Assembly: GCA_019119975.1 (NCBI GenBank)
Contig: DWVZ01000047.1
Coordinates: 1-38,204 of the forward strand
DNA from: Candidatus Blautia merdavium
GTDB lineage: Bacteria > Bacillota > Clostridia > Lachnospirales > Lachnospiraceae
Length of the DNA: 38,204 bases
Reading direction: 5' to 3'
The translations under genes were made by a program, and so were the position numbers. Every line of letters starts with the position of its first letter. Within the stretch, counting starts at the first letter, position 1. The notes beneath the pieces were generated by a model that worked only from the letters and a program-made list of their open reading frames with translations, had not been told where the DNA came from and did no database searches. This document shows positions 15,915 to 26,700 of the stretch, one piece after another.

Positions 15915-17666
15915 ATGAGGAAAGACAGGAAACCGTTTCTGAAATATCGTATTCACAGGAAAAAATTTTTCTATCATCTGCTGACGGCAGTTCTTTTGTG
16001 CGTCATCCTGCTTGCGGGGCTTCTGGTGTTCTTTTCCGGAAGCTGGGAAAACCAGTATTCTCAGGCGGTACAGAAAAATTTTCTGGAGGCAGAGCAGAGA
16101 CTGGGGAGCATCGAAGCCTGGTCGGAGGCATATATCGAAGAGATATACCGCAACCGGAACGTGATGGATGACACCAAAGCAATGCTGAATGCAGAAACTT
16201 ATGATGATTATATGAAGCTGCGGGGTGAAAACAGCAAAAACTATGAGTACCAGCTGGCATACCTGCCCGGGAAACTGAAACGGCTGTTTGTGAATCCCCA
16301 GGCAAATATACGCTGCATTACCCTGGAAGGGGAAAACGGGGTAAAGACTATATGGCTGGATCCGGTATCCAATGATATGAGGCTGAAGTTTGAGCAGAAC
16401 GACGGACAGGAAGCAGAGCCCTGCTACGGAGATCTGGCGATCCTGATTTATACGGTCCGTGATTCCACCGCAGTGTCTAATGTGTATGGGCAGATGCGTC
16501 TGTGGGTTTCCAGCGAGGATATCTTTGGCGAGCTGCAGGCAGATCAGATGGGGGTATGGGAAGTCCTCTCCCAGGGAGAAGTTCTGACCGGAGGGGAAGT
16601 GACGGATAAGGAGAAGGAATGGCTGGAAGGAAACGGAGGCTTCCGCTTAAGTCCGGTGGTTTTCTGGAGACTGGAGTCCGCTCAGGCAGATTATGAGTAC
16701 CGGGCGGCTGTGGATTATCTGACGCTGCTGGGCAGGCATGAGAGTACCTTGTGGGTCGTGATTGTGGCGCTTGTGCTGATCGCCGCGGGCGGGGTATTCG
16801 TAGACTATCTGGGACTGCGTCAGGATGAGAAATTTCTCAATTACATTATGGGGACACTGGAAACCATGGAGGAAGGTGATTTTTCCCGGATCCGGCAGAG
16901 AAAATTTCCTGTACAGCAAAAGGAAAACGAGTATTCTCTCATCGCTTCCGCTTTAAGGGATGTGGGGCTGGAGCTGGAAACTTATATTAAGACAGAATAC
17001 ATATTAAAAATGAAAGAGCAGGAAACAGAAATGCGGGCGCTGCAGCATCAGATCAATCCCCACTTTCTGTACAATACGCTGGAGATGATCCGCTCTCAGT
17101 CTCTGCAGAGCGGAGATATCCGTACCGCGGACGCCATCGAGATGCTGGGAGCCCTGTACCGGGCGCGTATGAATAAACATAAGAGCATTCATCTGAAAGA
17201 GGAATTCCATTACCTGGAGCTGTATTTAAAGATCATGCAGCTGCGCTACGGGGAAGGCTTCCTTTACCAGGTGGAGCTGGAGCCGGAAGTGGAAAATGTA
17301 GAGACGCTGAATTTCTGGCTGCAGCCTTTGGCTGAGAATTTCTTTTCCCATGGATATGACCGGGCAAGTGAATTTAACCTGCTGATCGTGACCGGACATA
17401 AGGAGGGAGACGGCGTGCGGATCCAGGTAGTGGACAACGGACGGGGGATCGATCCGCAGGAGCTGGAGACAGTCCGAAGAAATATGTATGAGGGGAACGA
17501 TGATCCGGATGCAGACATCGGGCTTCGGAACGTGTATATGCGTCTCAGTTATTTTTATCCCGAAGGCTTTTCAATGACCATCGGAAATAATGAGGAGAGC
17601 GGAGTGGGTGTATCAATATTTATTCCGGGAAAGGCGGTGGAGGATGTACACACTTTTAATAGTTGA
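15915..17666 (+). CDS. YesM-type sensor histidine kinase
   Basis: Membrane sensor of the LytS/YesM class, 583 residues. TM1 lies at about residues 18-37, an extracytoplasmic sensor region at about 38-275, and TM2 at about 277-298, then a HAMP-like linker and the His_kinase domain with the QINPHFLYNTLEM motif (phosphoacceptor H383). The HATPase domain ends the protein with VVDNGRGIDPQEL and DIGLRNVYMRL. The extracellular region presumably senses the glycan directly or through the binding protein. The response regulator gene overlaps its 3' end by 23 bp. Confidence 0.93.
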   Translation: MRKDRKPFLKYRIHRKKFFYHLLTAVLLCVILLAGLLVFFSGSWENQYSQAVQKNFLEAEQRLGSIEAWSEAYIEEIYRNRNVMDDTKAMLNAETYDDYMKLRGENSKNYEYQLAYLPGKLKRLFVNPQANIRCITLEGENGVKTIWLDPVSNDMRLKFEQNDGQEAEPCYGDLAILIYTVRDSTAVSNVYGQMRLWVSSEDIFGELQADQMGVWEVLSQGEVLTGGEVTDKEKEWLEGNGGFRLSPVVFWRLESAQADYEYRAAVDYLTLLGRHESTLWVVIVALVLIAAGGVFVDYLGLRQDEKFLNYIMGTLETMEEGDFSRIRQRKFPVQQKENEYSLIASALRDVGLELETYIKTEYILKMKEQETEMRALQHQINPHFLYNTLEMIRSQSLQSGDIRTADAIEMLGALYRARMNKHKSIHLKEEFHYLELYLKIMQLRYGEGFLYQVELEPEVENVETLNFWLQPLAENFFSHGYDRASEFNLLIVTGHKEGDGVRIQVVDNGRGIDPQELETVRRNMYEGNDDPDADIGLRNVYMRLSYFYPEGFSMTIGNNEESGVGVSIFIPGKAVEDVHTFNS

Positions 17667-18405
17667 TGATGAACCGAATATTTTAGAGGGGATCAGCAGG
17701 CTGCTGGACTGGGAGTCTCTGGGATTTGACAGGATTTTTACAGCCAGGAGCAGCTTTGAGGTGATCTCCCATATTGAAGCGTGGAGACCGGATGTATGTT
17801 TGGTGGATGTAAGGATCGGAAATGAATTTGGATATGAACTGATCAACTGGCTTAAGGGAATTGGGGTGAAGTCTAATTACATCATGATGAGCGGATATGA
17901 TGAATTTGATTATGCCTGTGAAGCGATCCGCTGCGGAGCCCAGGATTATCTACTGAAGCCTATTGAAAGGCAGAAGCTTCAGGCGCGCATCGAACAGATC
18001 GTGGTGGAAAAGCTGCACGGTACCCTGCAGAAAAAGGAGAAAAAGAATATGGATCCTGTGTTGGGAAGAGAGTATGACAAGATGTCGTCTCTGATCCGCA
18101 AGATCGTAATGATCGTAGGCATGGAGTACGGACAGCACGTATCTTTAAGAAGCATTGCGGACCGGTTCCATATGAACGCCACCTATCTGGGACAGATTTT
18201 TATTAAGGAAACAGACATGAAGTTCTCGGAATACCTTATGGCGTACCGGATGTACGTGGCAAAGGAAAAGATCATCCATACAGATGAGAAAATTTTCATT
18301 ATTGCCAGTGACGTGGGGTATTCCAATATGAATTACTTTTACCAGCATTTTCATAATTACTACAAGATCACGCCTTCGGAAATGCGGGCGCAGTTCCGGG
18401 AATAG
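17644..18405 (+). CDS. YesN-type response regulator with AraC-family DNA-binding domain
   Basis: Partner of the upstream kinase. The ATG at 17644 is preferred over the track start (17590), because the receiver domain begins MYTLLIVDDEPNILEG (253 residues). The phospho-acceptor is D55 in CLVDVRIG, and the receiver ends near the conserved Lys in DYLLKPIE. The C-terminal ~100 residues carry two AraC helix-turn-helix motifs (RSIADRFHMNATYLGQIF; IIASDVGYSNMNYFYQHF). The linker is much shorter than in classical YesN. Overlap with the kinase gene implies translational coupling, and the sulfatase gene begins 14 bp later. It likely activates the locus, probably at the 12004-12290 region. Confidence 0.93.
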   Translation: MYTLLIVDDEPNILEGISRLLDWESLGFDRIFTARSSFEVISHIEAWRPDVCLVDVRIGNEFGYELINWLKGIGVKSNYIMMSGYDEFDYACEAIRCGAQDYLLKPIERQKLQARIEQIVVEKLHGTLQKKEKKNMDPVLGREYDKMSSLIRKIVMIVGMEYGQHVSLRSIADRFHMNATYLGQIFIKETDMKFSEYLMAYRMYVAKEKIIHTDEKIFIIASDVGYSNMNYFYQHFHNYYKITPSEMRAQFRE

Positions 18406-18419
18406 GGAAAGGAGAAGAC

Positions 18420-19895
18420 ATGAGAGTTTTATTTTTTGACATTGACACGCTGCGCGCCAGCCATATGGGATGCTATGGATATGGAAGAGACACGACTCCG
18501 GTTATGGACGCGGTGGCGCAGGAGGGAGTACGCTTTGAGGACTATTATTGTCCCAATGCGCCGTGCCTGCCGTCCAGGGCTTCTCTGGTCAGCGGACAGT
18601 ACGGCATCCACAACGGCATTGTAGGGCACGGAGGCACAGCGGCGGATATGCGCCTGCAGGGGGCTTCCCGCAGCTTTACCGATGATATGTCGGAGAGCGG
18701 GCTGTTCATGCAGTTTCGCAGGGCAGGATTCCATACGGTTTCCTTCTCCACCTTTGCGGAACGGCATTCTGCCTGGTGGTTTAACTCCGGGTTCCATGAG
18801 TGCTACAACGTGGGACGCAGAGGCGGAGAGTCCGCGGAGATGGTGACGCCCCAGGTGCTGGACTGGCTGGAGCGAAACGGAGAGCAGGACAACTGGTTTC
18901 TCCATGTCCACTACTGGGATCCCCACACTCCTTACCGGACGCCGGCAGACTATGAGAGCCGCTTTGAGGGGACGCCGCTGCCGGATGATTGGATCACAGA
19001 AGAAATCTTTGAGGAGCATCTGCGGCACATCGGTCCTCACGGCGCCAATGAGATCAATATGTGGAATGACGACACCTTTGCCCAGTGGCCCAAGCACCCG
19101 GGACACTTAAAGAGCAAGGCAGATGCAGATCACTTTATCAATCTTTACGATGACGGCGTGCGCTATACGGATGATAATATCGGACAGATCCTGGATCTGT
19201 TAAAAGAGAAAGGGCTGTACGATGAGGACCTGGCGATCATCATCACCGCAGATCACGGGGAGGACTTAGGAGAGTTCGGCGTCTATGGAGAGCATGGCAT
19301 GGCAGATGAGCCGGTGTGCCGGATCCCCATGATCATCAAATGGCCCGGCATGCAGAAGGGAACGGTGGCAAAAGGCTTCCACGACAATGTGGATCTGCTC
19401 CCTACGGTACAGGAGCTTTTGAAGGTGCCGAAATTTCAGGAGCGCTACCGCTATGACGGCGTGTCCTTTGCAGAGACCCTGCGGAGCGGGCAGGACTGTT
19501 CCAAGCCTTACGCAGTGCTGACCCAGTGCGCCCATGTGTGCCAAAGAAGCGTGCGGTTTGACGACTATCTCTATATGCGGACCGTCCACGGCGGCTATCA
19601 TCTGCTTCCGGATGAAATGCTGTTCGATGTGAAGAAGGATCCCCATCAGCAGCACAATCTGGCAGAGGAGAGACCGGATCTGTGCGCAAAAGGAGCGAAG
19701 ATGATCCTGGACTGGAACGACGCTATGATGAAGACTTCCAATTATGATTCGGATCCTATGTGGACCGTCATGAGGGAAGGCGGACCGGAGCATTGCAGAG
19801 GACACCTGAAGGAATATATGGAGCGGATCAAAGGTACGCCCAGAGAATACGGGATCCCACTGCTTCAGGAAAAATACGGAGAAGAAACAAAATAA
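18420..19895 (+). CDS. Type I sulfatase (sulfatase 2), no signal peptide
   Basis: Second formylglycine sulfatase, 491 residues, starting right at MRVLFFDIDTLRASHMGCYG with GGAAAGGAGAAGAC upstream. The signature CLPSRASLVSGQ puts the residue to be converted at C49. Metal-site Asp7 and Asp9 are in FFDID, and the C-terminal metal motif is TADHGEDLGEFGVYGEHG. Its N-terminal block differs clearly from sulfatase 1, so the two are not recent duplicates and may remove sulfate from different positions or sugars. No export signal is visible. It leads the glycoside hydrolase operon, in line with desulfation before hydrolysis. Confidence 0.93.
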   Translation: MRVLFFDIDTLRASHMGCYGYGRDTTPVMDAVAQEGVRFEDYYCPNAPCLPSRASLVSGQYGIHNGIVGHGGTAADMRLQGASRSFTDDMSESGLFMQFRRAGFHTVSFSTFAERHSAWWFNSGFHECYNVGRRGGESAEMVTPQVLDWLERNGEQDNWFLHVHYWDPHTPYRTPADYESRFEGTPLPDDWITEEIFEEHLRHIGPHGANEINMWNDDTFAQWPKHPGHLKSKADADHFINLYDDGVRYTDDNIGQILDLLKEKGLYDEDLAIIITADHGEDLGEFGVYGEHGMADEPVCRIPMIIKWPGMQKGTVAKGFHDNVDLLPTVQELLKVPKFQERYRYDGVSFAETLRSGQDCSKPYAVLTQCAHVCQRSVRFDDYLYMRTVHGGYHLLPDEMLFDVKKDPHQQHNLAEERPDLCAKGAKMILDWNDAMMKTSNYDSDPMWTVMREGGPEHCRGHLKEYMERIKGTPREYGIPLLQEKYGEETK

Positions 19896-19944
19896 AAAGA
19901 ACAAAAATAACAAAAATAACATGTAAGGGCAGAAGGAGAACACG

Positions 19945-21813
19945 ATGGATTTATTGCCGATACCCCGGAAAATAGTAAAGACAGAAGAACGGTATGAGAT
20001 CCGCTATGACGCGTGGCTGATAGCGGAGCCTTCCTGCAGCGAACTGGTAAAGCGGCAGGCAGGGATTTTTGCGAAAGAGCTGGAAAAGGAGCTGGGTTAC
20101 GGTCTGGCTTTTTCCAGAGGGACAGGAAGAAAAGGAGATATCATCATCCGCCAGGACGATACCTGCAGACCGGAAAGCTACAGGCTTAGGGTAAACGAAC
20201 AGGGTGTACTTCTGGAAGGGGAGGAGAAAGGGCTCTGGCACGGAATGCAGACCCTTTTGCAGATGATCCGCCAGGAGGGCGGCAGCCTGCCGGGCGTGGA
20301 GATCCAGGATGAACCGGCGCTTCCCAACAGAGGATATTATTTCGACTGCGCCAGAGGGCGCGTGCCCAAGCTTTCCTGGCTTAAGGAGCTGGCAGATAGG
20401 ATGGCGTATTATAAGATGAACCAGCTGCAGCTTTATATTGAGCATTCCTTTTTGTTCCGGGATTTCAGTGAGCTTTGGCGGGATGATACGCCGCTGACGG
20501 CTGCGGAGATCATGGACCTGGACGACTACTGCAAAGAGCGGGGCATTGAGCTGGTGCCGTCCCTTTCCAGCTTCGGACATCTGTATAAGCTGCTGTCCAG
20601 CCGGCAGTACTGTGATCTGTGCGAACTGGAGGATTCGGAGAAGCAGCCCTTCTCCTACCGGGCAAGGATGCACCATCACACCATCAATGCCGCGGATCCC
20701 AGAAGCGCAGAGCTGCTGAAACGGATGATCGGGGAATATATGGAGCTGTTTTCCAGCAGACAGTTTAATATCTGCGCGGACGAGACCTTTGACCTGGGAC
20801 AGGGCAGGAGCCGGAAGGCAGTGGAAGAACTGGGTAAATCCAGAGTTTACATCCATTATGTAAAGGAACTGGCACAGTTTCTGGTGGACCACGGAAGACG
20901 TCCCATGTTCTGGGGGGATGTGATCCTGAACTTCCCGGAGATGATCAAAGAACTGCCCAAGGAGATGATCTGTCTCAACTGGGGCTATCTGTGGAATCAG
21001 CGGGAGGAAGAGACACGCTGGATGGCAGAGGCTGGAGCGACCCAGTACTGCTGCCCGGGCGTGTGCGGCTGGAACCAGTTTATCAACCTGAACTGGAACG
21101 CTTATGAAAATAATAAACGGCTGGCTTCCTATGCAGTGAAATACGGCGCCATCGGTCTGCTGAATACAGACTGGGGAGATTTCGCCCACATGAACCACCC
21201 GGATTTCAGTAGGGCAGGGATGATCTATGGAGCCTCCTTCTCCTGGAATCCCCAGGAGATCCCGGTATTTGAAGAGATGAACCGCAGGGTGGAAACTTTG
21301 GAGTTTTCCGGAGCCTCCGGGAAATTTCTCAATACCGTGGCAAAGCTGCCGGAAAATTCTCTTTTCCAGTGGGAAGGGGCAGTGCGCTATATGGAGCTTC
21401 GCAAAGGGATCCAGGAGTTTGAGGAAAATCACCGGGAATACCTGGACGCCCGCAGAGATGAGATGAAACTGGCAGATGAGAAAAATGTCTGCATCCGTAT
21501 CATAGCGGCAGAGCTTTACCGCCTGTCCGGGACTTTCCCCAAGGGCAGCAGGAAGCTGATCAAGCCTTACCTGGTGGGAGCGGAAGCCATGAGGATCTTC
21601 AATGACATCGGCAAGGTGGTGTACCGGGAATACTGCGGTATGGAATTTGCAGATCTTCCGGATTGCATGGAGCTTGCCCAGGAACTGGAGACCTGGTTCT
21701 ATCATTACAAACAGGTCTACCGAAGTGTGAGCAAGGAGTCTGAGCTGTGGAGGATGCAGGAGATGATCTGCTTCTATGGAGATCTGTTAAGAGACTTGGG
21801 GAGGAACGCATAA
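19945..21813 (+). CDS. GH20 family beta-N-acetylhexosaminidase-like enzyme, copy 1
   Basis: Predicted exo-acting hexosaminidase using substrate-assisted catalysis. Of 622 residues, about 1-125 form the GH20b-like alpha/beta domain (LPIPRKIVKTEERYEIRYDA) and about 126-450 the TIM barrel. The catalytic pair is D279-E280 in FNICADETFDLG; the usual GH20 motif is closer to GGDE, so this belongs to a divergent branch. CLNWGY and CGWNQF supply aromatic residues that could line the HexNAc pocket. There is no signal peptide. The start follows AGAAGGAGAACACG. The next gene starts directly after its stop codon and encodes a paralogue. Substrate (GlcNAc, GalNAc or a sulfated form) cannot be fixed. Confidence 0.85.
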   Translation: MDLLPIPRKIVKTEERYEIRYDAWLIAEPSCSELVKRQAGIFAKELEKELGYGLAFSRGTGRKGDIIIRQDDTCRPESYRLRVNEQGVLLEGEEKGLWHGMQTLLQMIRQEGGSLPGVEIQDEPALPNRGYYFDCARGRVPKLSWLKELADRMAYYKMNQLQLYIEHSFLFRDFSELWRDDTPLTAAEIMDLDDYCKERGIELVPSLSSFGHLYKLLSSRQYCDLCELEDSEKQPFSYRARMHHHTINAADPRSAELLKRMIGEYMELFSSRQFNICADETFDLGQGRSRKAVEELGKSRVYIHYVKELAQFLVDHGRRPMFWGDVILNFPEMIKELPKEMICLNWGYLWNQREEETRWMAEAGATQYCCPGVCGWNQFINLNWNAYENNKRLASYAVKYGAIGLLNTDWGDFAHMNHPDFSRAGMIYGASFSWNPQEIPVFEEMNRRVETLEFSGASGKFLNTVAKLPENSLFQWEGAVRYMELRKGIQEFEENHREYLDARRDEMKLADEKNVCIRIIAAELYRLSGTFPKGSRKLIKPYLVGAEAMRIFNDIGKVVYREYCGMEFADLPDCMELAQELETWFYHYKQVYRSVSKESELWRMQEMICFYGDLLRDLGRNA

Positions 21814-23712
21814 ATGGACAGAATATGTGAAAGAGAAAAACTGTATCTGATCCCTGCGCCTAAAAAGATACAGATGGTGGAAGGGGAATTCTGCATGCCC
21901 TATACCGGGCGGATCGCGGCAGACCCTTCCTGTGACAGGCAGGTGCTGGAGTTTGCCGGGATTTTAAAGGATGCGATTCTGGAGCAGGCAGGGTTTTCCT
22001 ATTCGATCAGTCCTGAGACTGAGCGGGGAACGGCAGTGCTTATTCAGGACAGCGCGCTGGGAGAGCAGGAATACCGGTTAGAGATTTTGGAGGAGCAGAT
22101 CAGGATTACGGGAGGAAACCCTTCGGCAGTGCTGTACGGGATCCAGACCCTGCGCCAGATCCTCAGCCAGAGAGGGGGCTGCCTGCCTTGCCTGGAGATC
22201 CGGGACTGCCCGGACCTGGAACACAGAGGGCTTTATCACGACGTGGGCAGAGGACGTATTCCCAAGCTGTCCTGGCTGAAGGAGCTGGCAGATACCCTGA
22301 GCCGCTACAAGATCAATGAGCTGCAGCTCTATGTGGAGCACAGCTATTTATTCCCTGCCAACAGCGAGGTCTGGAGAGACGATACCCCGCTGACCGCAGA
22401 GGATATCCTGGAGCTGGACCAGTATTGTCTGTCCAGGGGTATTGAGCTGGTGCCGTCTCTGTCTACCTTCGGACATCTGTATAAACTGCTGTCCAGCAAG
22501 ACCTACCGCCATCTGTGCGAGATGGAAAACGCCGGGGAAGATCCCTTCAGCTTCATCGGGCGGATGGAGCATCACACTATTGATGTGACCAATCCGGAAA
22601 GCCTCAGCAAGGTGAAGGAGATGATCCGGGAATTTATGGGACTCTTTACCTCCCGGAAGTTCAACATCTGTGCGGACGAAACCTTCGACCTGGGAAAAGG
22701 AAGGAACCGCGCCCGGGCAGAGAAGGAAGGAACTGCCAGGATGTATATGGATTACGTGAAAGCGCTGTGTGAGTTCCTGGTGAGCAAGGGCAGGACGCCT
22801 ATGCTGTGGGGCGATGTGATGCTGGCGTTTCCGGAGCTGGTAAAGGAGCTTCCAAAGGGCAGCATCTGTCTGAACTGGGGTTATGCGCCCACCCAGACAG
22901 AGGATTCTACCAGAACCTATGCCCAGGTGGGAGTGAACCAGTACGTATGCCCGGGCGTGTCCGGCTGGAATCAGTTTATCAACCTGCAGGAGGCATCCTA
23001 TCAGAATATTTCCCGCATGTGCGGCTATGGAAAGAAATACGGCTGTAAGGGAATGCTGAACACAGACTGGGGGGATTTCGGACATATCAACCACCCGGAC
23101 TTTGGTATCCCGGGTATGATCTACGGCGCGGCGGCTTCCTGGAACGTGGAGGGACTGCCTTCCTATGAGGAGCTGAACCGCCAGATTTCCCTGCTGGAAT
23201 TCGGTGATCGTTCGGAAAAGATCACAGGGCTTACCGGAACCCTGGCAGTCCAGGACAGCTTCGGCTGGCGAAGCGCCGTCTACTATAAGGAGCGCTGGGA
23301 GCAGCTTTCCAGGGAGGAGTGCCTGAAAGTCCTGCTGGAGGAGACACCGGACATCCGCAAAGCGCAGGAGAAAAACCAGCAGATCCGTCAGTGCGTCCGG
23401 GAACTGACCAGATGCACGGCAGCTGTGGATCCTCACATGCGCAGACGCATCCAGCCTTATCTTCTGGCAGCGGAGGGTATGGAGATTTTCAATCACATAG
23501 GAAGCATCGTACTGGAACAGGCGGAGGGCAGCGAAAGCTGGGAAAACCGGGAGGAAGAACGGTCCCCCGAAAAGCTGGCTGCGGCTCTGGAAAACTGGTA
23601 TTATCAGTATCGTCTGCTGTGGCATACCGTCAGCAGAGAATCCGAATTATACCGGATCGGTGAAGTGATCTACTGGTATGCAGACTATTTAAGAGATTTA
23701 GGAGAAAGATAA
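21814..23712 (+). CDS. GH20 family beta-N-acetylhexosaminidase-like enzyme, copy 2
   Basis: A 632-residue paralogue of the preceding gene, beginning at the base after its TAA stop, with GGGAGGA upstream inside the first gene. It shares long identical blocks with copy 1 (PKLSWLKELAD, WRDDTPLTA, RGIELVPSLS, FGHLYKLLSS, FNICADETFDLG), so it arose by tandem duplication. The catalytic pair is D288-E289. The N-terminal domain begins YLIPAPKKIQMVEGEF, typical of GH20b. The N-terminal ~110 residues and the region after about 470 diverge more than the barrel, which may change specificity. It lacks a signal peptide and is likely translationally coupled to copy 1. Confidence 0.85.
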   Translation: MDRICEREKLYLIPAPKKIQMVEGEFCMPYTGRIAADPSCDRQVLEFAGILKDAILEQAGFSYSISPETERGTAVLIQDSALGEQEYRLEILEEQIRITGGNPSAVLYGIQTLRQILSQRGGCLPCLEIRDCPDLEHRGLYHDVGRGRIPKLSWLKELADTLSRYKINELQLYVEHSYLFPANSEVWRDDTPLTAEDILELDQYCLSRGIELVPSLSTFGHLYKLLSSKTYRHLCEMENAGEDPFSFIGRMEHHTIDVTNPESLSKVKEMIREFMGLFTSRKFNICADETFDLGKGRNRARAEKEGTARMYMDYVKALCEFLVSKGRTPMLWGDVMLAFPELVKELPKGSICLNWGYAPTQTEDSTRTYAQVGVNQYVCPGVSGWNQFINLQEASYQNISRMCGYGKKYGCKGMLNTDWGDFGHINHPDFGIPGMIYGAAASWNVEGLPSYEELNRQISLLEFGDRSEKITGLTGTLAVQDSFGWRSAVYYKERWEQLSREECLKVLLEETPDIRKAQEKNQQIRQCVRELTRCTAAVDPHMRRRIQPYLLAAEGMEIFNHIGSIVLEQAEGSESWENREEERSPEKLAAALENWYYQYRLLWHTVSRESELYRIGEVIYWYADYLRDLGER

Positions 23713-23725
23713 AGGAGTACAGAAC

Positions 23726-26700
23726 ATGTGGTTTCTTGATAAGAGAGTACAGGTTATTTGCGACGAGTTAAAGAAACTGGCAGTGGTGAAAACGCTGCCC
23801 ATGGAAAACATTACTTACAAAGAAGGAAGGTTCCTCTATCCTTCCCAGGCAGACAAAGACGAGACCTCGTGGAAGCCCTTCTGCCAGAAAACTATGAAGT
23901 GGTACGGACCGGATAAACACTACTGGTTCCGGGCGGATTATACGGTTCCCCAGGAGATGGAGGGGCAGACCATGCGCCTTCATGTGAAAACCCAGATCGA
24001 TGAGTGGGACGACGCCAGAAATCCCCAGTTCCTGCTGTTTGTCAATGACAAAGCCACCCAGGGACTGGATATGAACCACAGAATTGTGAATCTGACTTCC
24101 GACGCAGTGCCGGGGGAGACCTGGAGACTGGATCTTCAGGCGTATACAGGAACCCTTCACGGGGAGTTTGATATGATCATGGAGATGCAGCAGGTGGATA
24201 CCAGAATTGAGAAGCTGTACTTTGACCTGATCGTACCTCTCCAGGCGTTTACCCGTATGAAGAAAGAGGACAAGGTGCGTATGGATCTGGAAAACGTGCT
24301 CAACGAGACCGTGAACCTGCTGGATCTGCGCACACCTTATTCCGAAGGATTTTATGCCAGCTTGGAAAAGGCTCAGGCTTACATCGACAAAGCCCTTTAC
24401 GAGGATATGACCGGATATGACGAGGTAGTTGCCACCTGCATCGGACACACCCACATTGATGTGGCATGGCTGTGGACTGTAGAGCAGACCAGGGAAAAGA
24501 CTGCCAGAAGCTTTTCCACAGTGCTGAAGCTGATGGAGGAATTCCCCAACTATAAGTTTATGTCCAGCCAGCCCCAGCTCTATGAATTCCTGAAAGAACG
24601 CTACCCGGATCTGTATGCGCAGATCAAAGAGCGGGTAAAGGAAGGGCGCTGGGAGCCGGAAGGCGGCATGTGGCTGGAAGCCGATACCAACCTGACTTCC
24701 GGGGAGTCTCTGGTGCGCCAGTTCCTGTATGGGAAAAGATTCTTCAAAGAAGAATTCGGCGTGGATTCCAGGATCCTGTGGCTGCCGGACGTGTTTGGCT
24801 ATTCCGGAGCCCTGCCCCAGATCATGAAAAAATCCGGCATTGATTACTTTATGACAACCAAACTGGCATGGAACCAGATTGATAAGATGCCGTACGATAC
24901 TTTTCTGTGGAAAGGCATCGACGGAAGCGCCATTTTCACACACCTGGTGACCACACTGGGCGTGGGACAGAGCGAAGATGATTTCTTCACCACCTACAAC
25001 GGCATGCTCCATCCGGACGCGCTGATGGGCGGCTGGAACCGTTATCAGAATAAGGATATCAACAACGACATTCTGGTCTGCTACGGTTACGGCGACGGCG
25101 GCGGCGGTCCTACCAGAGAAATGCTGGAGACTTCTAAACGTATGGAAAAAGGCATCAAAGGTCTGCCGAAGGTACGCCAGGAATTTTCCAGAAAATATTT
25201 TGACGAACTGTATGACCGGGTAAAAGACAGCCGCAGGCTGGCTACCTGGGAAGGGGAACTGTATTTTGAATATCACAGGGGAACCTATACTTCCATGGGC
25301 AGGAACAAACGCGCCAACAGAAAGAGCGAGATCCTGATGATGAATCTGGAGCTCTTGTCCCTTCTGGCAGCGGAAAAAGGCGTGGATTATGATACAAAAG
25401 CCATGGAAAACATGTGGAAGGTGCTCCTTTTAAACCAGTTCCACGACATCCTTCCGGGTTCTTCCATTCAGGAAGTCTATGAAGTGACGAAGAAAGAATA
25501 CGAAGAAGTGGAAAAGAACGGCAGCGCCATGCTGGAGGAACGGATGCAGGTGCTTGCCGGAGAGGGAGAGAATGTAACCGTCTTTAATACTCTTGGCTTT
25601 GACCGCAACGATGTGGTGCGTCTGCCGGGCAGCGTGCAGGGAGCCCTGGAAGATGAGGATGGAAAGCTCTACCCGGTGCAGGAGCTGGGAGATGCTTCCG
25701 TGGTTTATCTGACAGACCTGCCGTCCAAAGGGCAGAAATCCTACAGGATCCGGGAAGGCGCTCCTGTGGCATCTCCTTTCCAGAGGGAAGGAAACTGCCT
25801 GGAGACTCCTTATTATCGGGTGGAACTGGACGAAAACGGTTTTTTCACCTCTCTGTTCGATAAGGCAAACGACAGAGAGATCGTACAGGAAGGAAAGAAA
25901 GCAAACCTGTTCCGCATGTATGAAGACAAGCCGATGCATTACAACAACTGGGACATTGACATTTATTACTCAGAAAAATTCTGGGATGTGACCGAAGCCA
26001 CGAAGATCCAGTGGACTATGGAAGGCGCTGTGTGCGCGGTGCTGGAGATCGAGCGTCCGGTCAGCAGATCCCTGATCCGCCAGAAGATCTATTTCTATAA
26101 GGATACGCCCAGAATTGATTTCGAGACCTATGTAGACTGGAAGGACTGCCAGCATCTTCTGAAGGTGCACTTCCCGGTGGATATCCATACAGACGAGGCG
26201 TCCTTTGACGTGCAGTTCGGCAATCTGACCAGGAAGGTGCATACCAATACCAGCTGGGACAGAGCCAGATTCGAGTCCTGCGGTCAGAAGTGGATGGATC
26301 TGTCCGAGGGGCATTACGGTGTCAGCCTGCTTAATGACTGCAAATACGGTCATTCGGTAAAAGATTCCGACATTGCCCTGACACTGATCAAATCCGGAAA
26401 TGAGCCCAACCCTGTGGCAGACCAGGAAGAGCACTGGTTCACCTACTCTCTGTATCCGCACAAAGGAAACTTAAGAGAGTGCGATACAGTAAGAGAGAGC
26501 TACTGCCTGAACTTCCCTGCCCTGACAGCGCTTCATACGGCAATGGGAGAGACGGCTTCTCTTCTGTCTGTGGACCAGAAAAATGTCATGGCAGAGACTG
26601 TGAAGCCAGCAGAGGACGGCAATGGCGTGATCCTCCGTGTTTATGAATACGAAAACGCCAGAACCAAAGCAGCCATTACCTTCGGCATGGGACACAAGAT

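Noticed and set aside
19951-21705. 584-residue minus-strand ORF opposite GH20 copy 1
   Set aside because: It mirrors the codon bias of a clear GH20 gene, has no recognisable domain or ribosome binding site, and similar long antisense frames occur opposite the other hydrolase genes.
22348-25276. Long minus-strand ORFs (425 and 502 residues) opposite GH20 copy 2 and GH38
   Set aside because: Shadow frames of strongly supported plus-strand genes; the translations are rich in His, Gln and Pro with no family resemblance.
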